Positions 20,501 through 25,639 of a stretch of 25,639 nt of DNA are shown in pieces; positions within the stretch are counted from its first letter, which is position 1; each line of letters starts with the position of its first letter. Source of the DNA: Hypsibius dujardini. Its lineage: Eukaryota; Tardigrada; Eutardigrada; Parachela; Hypsibiidae. Under the pieces are notes generated by a model, which saw nothing but the letters and a program-made list of their open reading frames with translations, was not told the origin of the DNA and ran no database searches. The stretch is taken from contig LRSR01004257.1 of the NCBI GenBank assembly GCA_001579985.1, positions 1 to 25,639 on the forward strand, given 5' to 3'. Both the position numbers and the translations under genes were made by a program.

Positions 20501-20673
20501 CTATTATGCTCATACTCGGATTGGAAATCCTTGGCATACTGGTTTTCGACATCAGGACCTTCCCCGACTGGGCGGAAGCCCATTTGAGGGAACGACACAA
20601 CACATTCCTAGTAACCAATGACACTTCTTCATCGGTTCAAAGAATTCTGGCAAATGTAACTGTTTTGCCTTGA
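17559..20673 (+). CDS. SLC13 family Na+/carboxylate (or sulfate) symporter
   Basis: This multi-pass membrane transporter has about 646 residues in nine exons: 17559-17678, 17753-17902, 17973-18147, 18678-19129, 19162-19406, 19610-19714, 19784-19970, 20088-20249 and 20329-20673. Family marks are LLSMWMSNTAVALMILPIA (first Na+-site SNT motif, spanning the exon 3-4 junction), YGANIGGMATLIGAYPN (about 272-288), FPGWAAIL, PWELLLFVGGLTSI, TEIMSGGVLTAILTPILA and NPLYFML...DMAKAGF near the end. A hydrophilic loop follows the first SNT motif. Oddities: the second motif has SGG (517-519) where SNT/SNV is usual. The exon 4-5 junction needs an outlier intron of 32 nt (or 47 nt with a poor donor); the best donor-acceptor pair (39 nt) gives the wrong frame. 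Intron 3 holds a transposon with a minisatellite, and two splice sites lie in tandem arrays. It is probably functional, but a recent pseudogene is possible. A decayed duplicate lies upstream. Confidence 0.8.
18173..18603. mobile_element. 431-bp element with 9-bp target duplication and minisatellite core
   Basis: It sits in intron 3 of the SLC13 gene. A perfect 9-bp direct repeat, GTTATGTCC, flanks it (18164-18172 and 18604-18612). The ends are inverted repeats, GGCACGTTATAAAACATGCA on the left with one mismatch (G to C at position 6) in the complement of the right. The interior is almost entirely a 13-bp tandem repeat. A 9-bp duplication is typical of Mutator-like elements, and Merlin-type elements are an alternative. 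No coding sequence is present. Confidence 0.85.
18185..18590 (+). repeat. 13-bp minisatellite, about 30 copies
   Basis: The unit is GTGCGCCAGTGNN, with the last positions alternating mainly between CA and AG and a few CC or T variants (GTGCGTCAGT, GATGCGCC). Long open frames on both strands across it come from the repeat and are not genes. Confidence 0.95.
19401..19556 (+). repeat. Tandem array over the exon 5 donor splice site
   Basis: A 27-bp unit beginning CATGAGGTACTCTGCTAAAA is repeated about six times. The first copy contains the real exon 5 end (ATGAG/GTACTC at 19406/19407). Three copies keep GAG/GT, and the others read GAA/GT or are shortened. Copy 2 introduces an in-frame TAA if the first donor is skipped. 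Confidence 0.85.
20045..20101 (+). repeat. Tandem array over the exon 8 acceptor splice site
   Basis: A 19-bp unit, AATAGAAATCTGGATTGTT, occurs three times in a row. Each copy contains a TAG/AAATCTGG acceptor. Only the last (TAG ending at 20087) leads into the open exon 8 frame. Because 19 is not a multiple of 3, use of the earlier sites shifts frame and meets a stop. Confidence 0.85.
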
Positions 20674-20719
20674 AATTCAGTTCAAAAACGGATCGTCGAT
20701 GGCAAAGAAGTGTGGGAAG

Positions 20720-21565
20720 GCTTGACTCGGATTGCATTTGCATTATTCGCTTTACCTTTGCACTATTGCACATTGCATTTGCATTTGCACTATTGCACAT
20801 TGCACATTGCACATTGCATTTGCATTTTTTTAACATTGCACTTGCATTTCTAGACATTCCATTGTATTATTTTAAAATTTTGATTTATTGCTTTTTATGT
20901 GTTTTTTCTATCTCTAGTGCACCGACATGGATTTTTTTATTAATCAAAAGATTATTTCTCAACACGATTGCGTCAGTCAAACTTTTGTGCATAACTCTTC
21001 AGGCGCGCTTAAGTAACTCTCTTCTGACTAGACTAGACCTGTCGAATTGTTATAATTAATTAATTGAATAAATTCAAAAGAACCATTGGCCCATTGACCT
21101 GTTGACTAACAGACTTGAATCGATTGATTGTAGAGTCTACGGTAATTACCATTGACGCAGACCGTGAGTCAAATTACGTTAATAAGTAAGAGTTAAAATT
21201 TTACAGGCAATTCCAAAGAGCCAAAGCGAAAGACCTTCATGCTCCACGTGACGATATTTTATTGAGTGGCAACAATTTTTTATTGTTTCCTATCGCTTAG
21301 GTGTTTTACCATTTGATTTTAATAGGTCCCTTGCAGATATTTTTGGCCCAAATCAGAAAGAATAATGTAGTAAAAGAAAATAATTAAATTCAGTCTAGAA
21401 ATGCAAACGGGAATAACGCAAATGCATTATTCAAAAATGCAAATGCATTATTCAAAAATTCAAATGCAGTCTGTGATCATGCAAAAGCAATCTGTGATCA
21501 TACAAATGCAATCTGTGATCATGCAAATGCAGTCTGTGATCATGCAAATGCAATCCGAACCAAGC
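20720..21565. mobile_element. 846-bp non-autonomous element with subterminal repeats
   Basis: The ends match as inverted repeats over 24 bp with two differences (GCTTGACTCGGATTGCATTT on the left). Inside each end lie tandem short repeats, TTGCATTTGCA and TTGCACATTGCA on the left (about 20733-20850), and ATGCAAATGCA with CTGTGATCATGCAAATGCA on the right (about 21415-21555). The centre is AT-rich and has no transposase. A target duplication is unclear: GTGTGGG and GTGTAGGG in the flanks are only a partial match. It follows the SLC13 stop by 46 bp, so the transcript may end inside it. Confidence 0.6.
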
Positions 21566-22391
21566 GGTGTAGGGGCATTGACGGCAGTTCATATTCATAT
21601 GTCGATGTTCAGTTTGGCCACATACAATGTACACCACGTGATGCTATTTCAGTATACTAACACCTTTGCCAATCATCTGTTGCCATATACAGCATGAGAT
21701 ATTATTCAGCGCAGATAGATACCATGACATTTTCTTGCTTCTTCTGCGCTAAGCGATCCTAGCCAGCAGCAATAATTTGCCTAAAATGTGAGAAAGAAAT
21801 TCGTTGAAAAAATATGAATAAAACACCGATAACTGACTGAAAATGAATGCGGTCAACCATTCCCTAATGGGTCCAGCGGGGTCTGGAGTCCAATATCGGA
21901 TTCGGCCTCTGACGTAATTTAAACCTCTTGCCAAAGGCTCTGGCCATGGCTACATATCTAACGCTGGGGAGTTTAAGCAAAATACGAAAACGGGACTGCC
22001 TTAGACTGCCATTCGCCACCGACTAAGTCTGTCTCATACGTTACTCTTAACTGAATGAAAGGACAATTCGTGCATTCAACTGTCTCCAGCTGCCTGCTAA
22101 GGTACAGTACACCGTGCGACGAACCGTCTGTCTCTATTCGCCCGTCAAACCATCCCGTTGTACTCCGACTAGAACTCCATCAGTTACAGAAGGTGTTCTG
22201 CGATCTATGCGTCACGACTAAATGTTTGGTCTCCTCAGAAGGATTGTTTCCGTACAACCAGTCAACAGTTATGCGTCTGTTGGAGTTTGTTTTCGAAGAG
22301 CGCGGTTTGTCAGAAAAGTGATTTCGTTGGGGCTATAATACTCGTATTCCGCTCCGCTTTGCAACCTTTTCCGTTTTAGCTCGCATCATGG
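21566..22391. other. Spacer with one doubtful 88-codon frame
   Basis: The + frame 22055-22321 starts MKGQFVHSTVSSCLL and ends FEERGLSEK. It contains HQLQKVFCDLCVTTKC, but no known motif, signal peptide or splice context. I leave it as an unproven small frame. Nothing else was recognised. Confidence 0.25.
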
Positions 22392-22393
22392 TA

Positions 22394-22753
22394 CGAGGTA
22401 AAAGCCGTTAACCAGGCCGCTTTTAGAAATCGTAACTTAACCAGGCCGGCAGGCCAACAGATGGCGCGTAAGTCGTTTTTGCCAAATCAACCCAGGGAGA
22501 TGGAACCGAAGTGGCGCCTCTACCGGACTGCTTGCACACTTCTCCATTGAGATTCTTCCCTTCCTTTTTTGGACGCAAATTTGAACCGTGAGGCTTAGGA
22601 ACAAACTAAAATGGGTCAGAGAATTTTTCTGAATGTTTTCAAGCCATCTGTTATGGCATGGCAGCACTGCAGCGCCGGGAAATCAACGTTGAAAAAACCG
22701 GCCTGGTTAAGTTACGATTTCTAAAAGCGGCCTGGTTAACGGCCTTCACCTCG
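22394..22753 (-). mobile_element. 360-bp MITE, copy 2 (inverted relative to copy 1)
   Basis: It has the same length and nearly the same sequence as the element at 3795-4154, in opposite orientation. TA flanks both sides (22392-22393 and 22754-22755). TIRs of about 53 bp are intact. It ends eight bases past the stop codon of the minus-strand Cys-rich gene, so it would form the start of that gene's 3' UTR. Confidence 0.92.
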
Positions 22754-22761
22754 TACTTTAC

Positions 22762-23598
22762 TTACCCCTTGGGAATGCAGCACTTAAGTTTATAACCCGT
22801 CCAACAACAAGCCCCTTCACCACAAGTGGATTTCTCGACTTCCTGCTCGCCAGCGACGCATGAGTCGGTACAGAACGGCGAAGTTCCGATCTGTAAAGAA
22901 TAATATTCAGACAATTAATTAAGTCATACTACACCGGTTGAGGTTCCGTCTCTGATGGGAGTATTATTTTGTAAATGAATGGGTGACGGCCTATCTGGAA
23001 CAGGGAGGGACGAATACTAATCTCGGTTTATCACCCTCAATTCCACATAGACCGAGTCGAAATCGATAGTATTAAAAGTTTACGATCCGCGACAATGCTT
23101 CGAGCCGGTCTGACTGTATCAGAAAAATATTTAGCATGAAAACTAATATGACCATTAATTCGATTAAAGCCATGCCTGTTTAATCAGCTTGGTCTTCCGG
23201 GACCTAACCTAGAGTACTATAGCTATATGTCGGTGTGTCTGTCAAATTCCTGACAATAGACACTACACGTTTTGTATTGTCTATGGGACTCTTGGGCATT
23301 GGGGCTCAAACTATTCAGGCCGTCCAGGCTAGTATAAAAATATTCGCGAATGATAAAATCCCAGTTCCTTTTCTAACTAAACAATTACAAACATCATTTC
23401 ATGTTTCATTTTAAGCTGACTAAAATATTCAACAAATATTCATGTTATACAAAGGTTAAAATTTGTTCAACTCACCCATCTACATGACTGCCATTCAACT
23501 AAAGCTGGGCCTGCCGGTCCTGCTGCCACAACACCGGTAGGGACGCTCACAACCACCAAAGCAACTACGAATAGGATAGAAACGAAACACGAATTCAT
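22762..23598 (-). CDS. Small secreted Cys-rich peptide (83 aa, 8 Cys in the mature part)
   Basis: It has two exons, 23598-23476 and 22890-22762, joined by a 585-nt GT-AG intron in phase 0 (donor TGG/GTGAGT, acceptor TTTACAG/ATC). Exon 1 encodes a signal peptide (MNSCFVSILFVVALVVVSVP, then TGVVAAGPAG) and the start of the mature chain. Exon 2 encodes SPFCTDSC, then STCGEGACC, then GYKLKCCIPKG and the stop. The mature chain pattern is C, C-x3-C, C-x4-CC, CC, so up to four disulfides can form. The WIGTSPFC...G-x-CC-x-TGYK-x-CC style recalls small secreted Cys-rich domains seen in several invertebrates, but I cannot name the family with confidence and assign no activity. The large intron and the MITE just past the stop set it apart from its neighbours. 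Confidence 0.7.
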
Positions 23599-24286
23599 TT
23601 TTTTAATGGCTGAAGGGTTGAATGAATGCAAGCACCCACAAAAACACAATTTACAGTAAAAACGAACAGAAGGAAATACTTTAGGCGGAGGTTTCGTGCT
23701 GGGTATAGAGTGGTCGTGATTTTCGTCTTCTGGTTATACAGGCGCAACTCATCTCAAGAAAGATCTCAACAAAAGTGCAATGTCCAAAGACTGCGGCTTA
23801 GTTTCCCACAGCTGCTGCTCTGGGTTCTGCAGTTGCCATCGCGCGCCAGGTTTATCCTCACGAACCATCTTGAAGAACGCAGTGGTGGAGAACTTTCCGC
23901 TCGACCGTTGTTGTTGTTGAGGCAACCAGTTCACTTTACCCACCCATTTCGTTGAAGGAACGTCGCCTCACTCGGAGAAGCGTGAGTCATCTCAATTGTC
24001 GAAATAAGTGTTGACTCGAAAATATTATGTCGAGTTATATTATCTTGTACACTGGAGGAGGAGCTACTGTGCTCTACATATGAAAAAGAAAGATCAGAAC
24101 ATATTCAGTTCAAGTATTCGAGATAAGCGATCTCGTACGTATCGTTATCAGCAATAGTGATATTAGCTATACTACAAAACTACAAGCAACATATCGTTGA
24201 ATTTGAGATAATATAAAAATATTGTGTTGTAATATCATGTGTCCTGCCGTCGCCCTCTGACTGTATCACGATCCGAGGTTTTAATG
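23599..24286. other. Spacer between minus-strand genes
   Basis: This should contain the promoter of the Cys-rich peptide gene and the 3' UTR of the next gene. A minus-strand frame at 23749-23943 (GKVNWLPQQQQRSSGKFSTT) has no proper ATG start and no partner exon, so it is not called. The 3' half is AT-rich. Confidence 0.35.
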
Positions 24287-24783
24287 TTACTGCAAAAGTC
24301 CAAGCACGTCCTCAACGCGGGCTTTCATGGCGGGGCTGCCCATGAGTTTCCTGAGGCGACGAACATGATAATCCAGCCGCCGATTGCAGGAGGCATAATT
24401 CGGACAGTCACCCAAAGGGTCTCCGGTTAGGAAAAGGGCATCAGCCAGCTCTCCGTCAGTCAGTGTGCCAACCACTCGAGGTTCTACAGGAAACGAGAAA
24501 AGGTCAGCAGTGAATTTCGACACTGCTTGAGAAAAAGATCGTCTAGCATATCTTACCATATGCCTCAATCTACCGTAAGTCTCTCGATAAATGTCATCAA
24601 ACAAATGTCAAATCGCTAGGCTCCTCTGGACGTACCTGAACGGTTCTTTAGGCTGCTCCGAATTCGAGCTCTGACCGATGATGGGAAGTGGTCCAGGTTG
24701 GGAGAAAAGGCGAAGAACGCCGTAGCCTGGAGTGCCAATGAGGTGGCAACAATGAAGGTCAGCCAGTGATGTGCGGCCATCAT
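24287..24783 (-). CDS. Small secreted protein of unknown family, 114 aa
   Basis: It has two exons, 24783-24636 and 24483-24287, with a 152-nt GT-AG intron in phase 1 (donor TCAG/GTACGT, acceptor CCTGTAG/AA). Exon 1 starts MMAAHHWLTFIVATSLALQA, a signal peptide cleaved near ATA-FFAF, followed by FSPNLDHFPSSVRARIRSSL. Exon 2 contains GTLTDGELADALFLTGDPLG, then DCPNYASCNRRLDYHVRRLR, and ends in an amphipathic helix, VEDVLGLLQ. There are two Cys. The chain is rich in Arg and Leu and looks helical. The family is not recognised. Reading through the intron gives an open frame from 24604, but that frame lacks a signal peptide, so I prefer the spliced model. A weak TATA-like word (TATACT) lies near 24838. 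Confidence 0.65.
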
Positions 24784-24957
24784 TTCGATGTGGATGTGTG
24801 GTGGAATGAGGAATTACAACCAGAAACTCGGGGCTAGTATAGATCAGACGCTTTCAATGAAAGTCATCTAAACGCAAGTCTTTGTGCGTACGATGTATTA
24901 AAATGAGCTCAATCACGTTGATGGGCTTACCTCAAGGTAGGATGAGCCGGGTGCGCA

Positions 24958-25549
24958 GACGTTGGGTCCCCCGACATTGTGTCCCCCGACATTGTGTCAT
25001 ATCCCATCAGTCAGACATTGTCTCTTTACAGACATCATGTCCTTGACAGACTTTTTGCCCCCATGCCAAAATTGAACCTGAAAGATATTGCTTAAAATAA
25101 AAATGAGCTCCACCTTGAAGGGGTATTGGCAACAGAATCATCGAGCAGTAAATGCCAAAATCTACCTGAGCGAATAGTACCCAAGAATCCCTGATAAAAA
25201 ATTTTTTAAAAGAAAAACGAAACTCACTCGGGACAGCTCAAACGTTCATCTGAATGTTCAGCGAAACACTCCAAGATCGGATCAGAGTGAATTGGTCTGA
25301 GGTATATCCATAACACGACTGTATGTAAAAAGTTTCTTCACCACAATGCCTGTAGGGGCAGAATGTCTGGGGACAATCTTTCCGCCTGGCGGCAAGGTCT
25401 GTGAGGACAAAATGTCTTCAGCCACGTTGTCTGGGGACAGAGAGTCGGGACACATAAAAGGGACAGAATGTCGGGAGGACAGAATATTGGGAGGGACACA
25501 TAAAAGGGACAGAATGTCGGGAGGACAGAATGTCGGGGGACACAGCGTC
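24958..25549. mobile_element. 592-bp element with GACATTNTGTC subterminal repeats
   Basis: The left end GACGTTGGGTCCCCCGACAT and the complement of the right end match over 26 bp with three differences. Inside both ends the word CCCCGACATTNTGTCC recurs as tandem or spaced copies (24966-25080 on the left, about 25355-25545 on the right). The right side also has a duplicated ACATAAAAGGGACAGAATGT block. The centre is AT-rich and non-coding. No convincing target duplication was found. The sequence from 24784 to 24957 before it is probably promoter of the 114-aa gene, and 25550-25639 shows nothing else. Confidence 0.6.
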
Positions 25550-25639
25550 GGTATGCCGATGAACCGTGCGGTCTAGTGGTAGAAATTCGAGTGGTTAAAT
25601 GTTACCACGTAAGTAATAATTGATGATTACGACCGGATC

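Noticed and set aside
25568-25639. tRNA-like A-box word (GGTCTAGTGGTAGAA) near the window end
   Set aside because: No acceptor stem pairing or convincing B box could be found before the window ends.

Overview
The window looks like animal nuclear DNA, probably from an ecdysozoan (tardigrade- or arthropod-like). The genes are split by short GT-AG introns, mostly 67-135 nt. One gene encodes a CPAP1-type chitin-binding cuticle protein, and several small secreted proteins with N-terminal signal peptides are present. Spacers are AT-rich and hold microsatellites and short non-autonomous DNA transposons. The taxonomic call is an inference, because no rRNA or marker gene is present.

Layout, left to right. 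680-6345: two divergent rhodopsin-like GPCR paralogues on the + strand, sharing a phase-0 intron in TM7. Between them lie a tetranucleotide microsatellite and a damaged Cys-rich secreted-protein gene whose last codons are supplied by a 360-bp MITE. 6850-7470 (-): a single-exon secreted protein of unknown family. 7650-7783: a foldback repeat. About 9195-9760 (+): a possible remnant of a pentameric ligand-gated ion channel. 10113-11855 (-): a membrane-anchored FAD amine oxidase with two exons. 12458-14230 (+): a five-exon SLC16-like transporter. 14542-15218 (-): a CPAP1-like cuticle protein. 15438-16905 (+): a decayed SLC13 copy with a hAT-like insertion. 17559-20673 (+): the fuller SLC13 (Na+/carboxylate symporter family) gene in about nine exons. 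20720-21565: an element with subterminal repeats. 22394-22753: a second, inverted copy of the 360-bp MITE. 22762-23598 (-): a small 8-Cys secreted peptide. 24287-24783 (-): another small secreted protein. 24958-25549: another repeat-rich element.

The genes do not form an obvious pathway. They are a mix of receptors, solute transporters, a redox enzyme and secreted or cuticular proteins. The most unusual content is the relation of repeats to gene structure. Three TA-flanked MITEs sit at or within a few bases of stop codons. The SLC13 gene carries a tandem array over one 5' splice site, another over one 3' splice site, and a transposon with a 13-bp minisatellite core in an intron. Exon models were built by eye from splice signals and phase, without transcript data.
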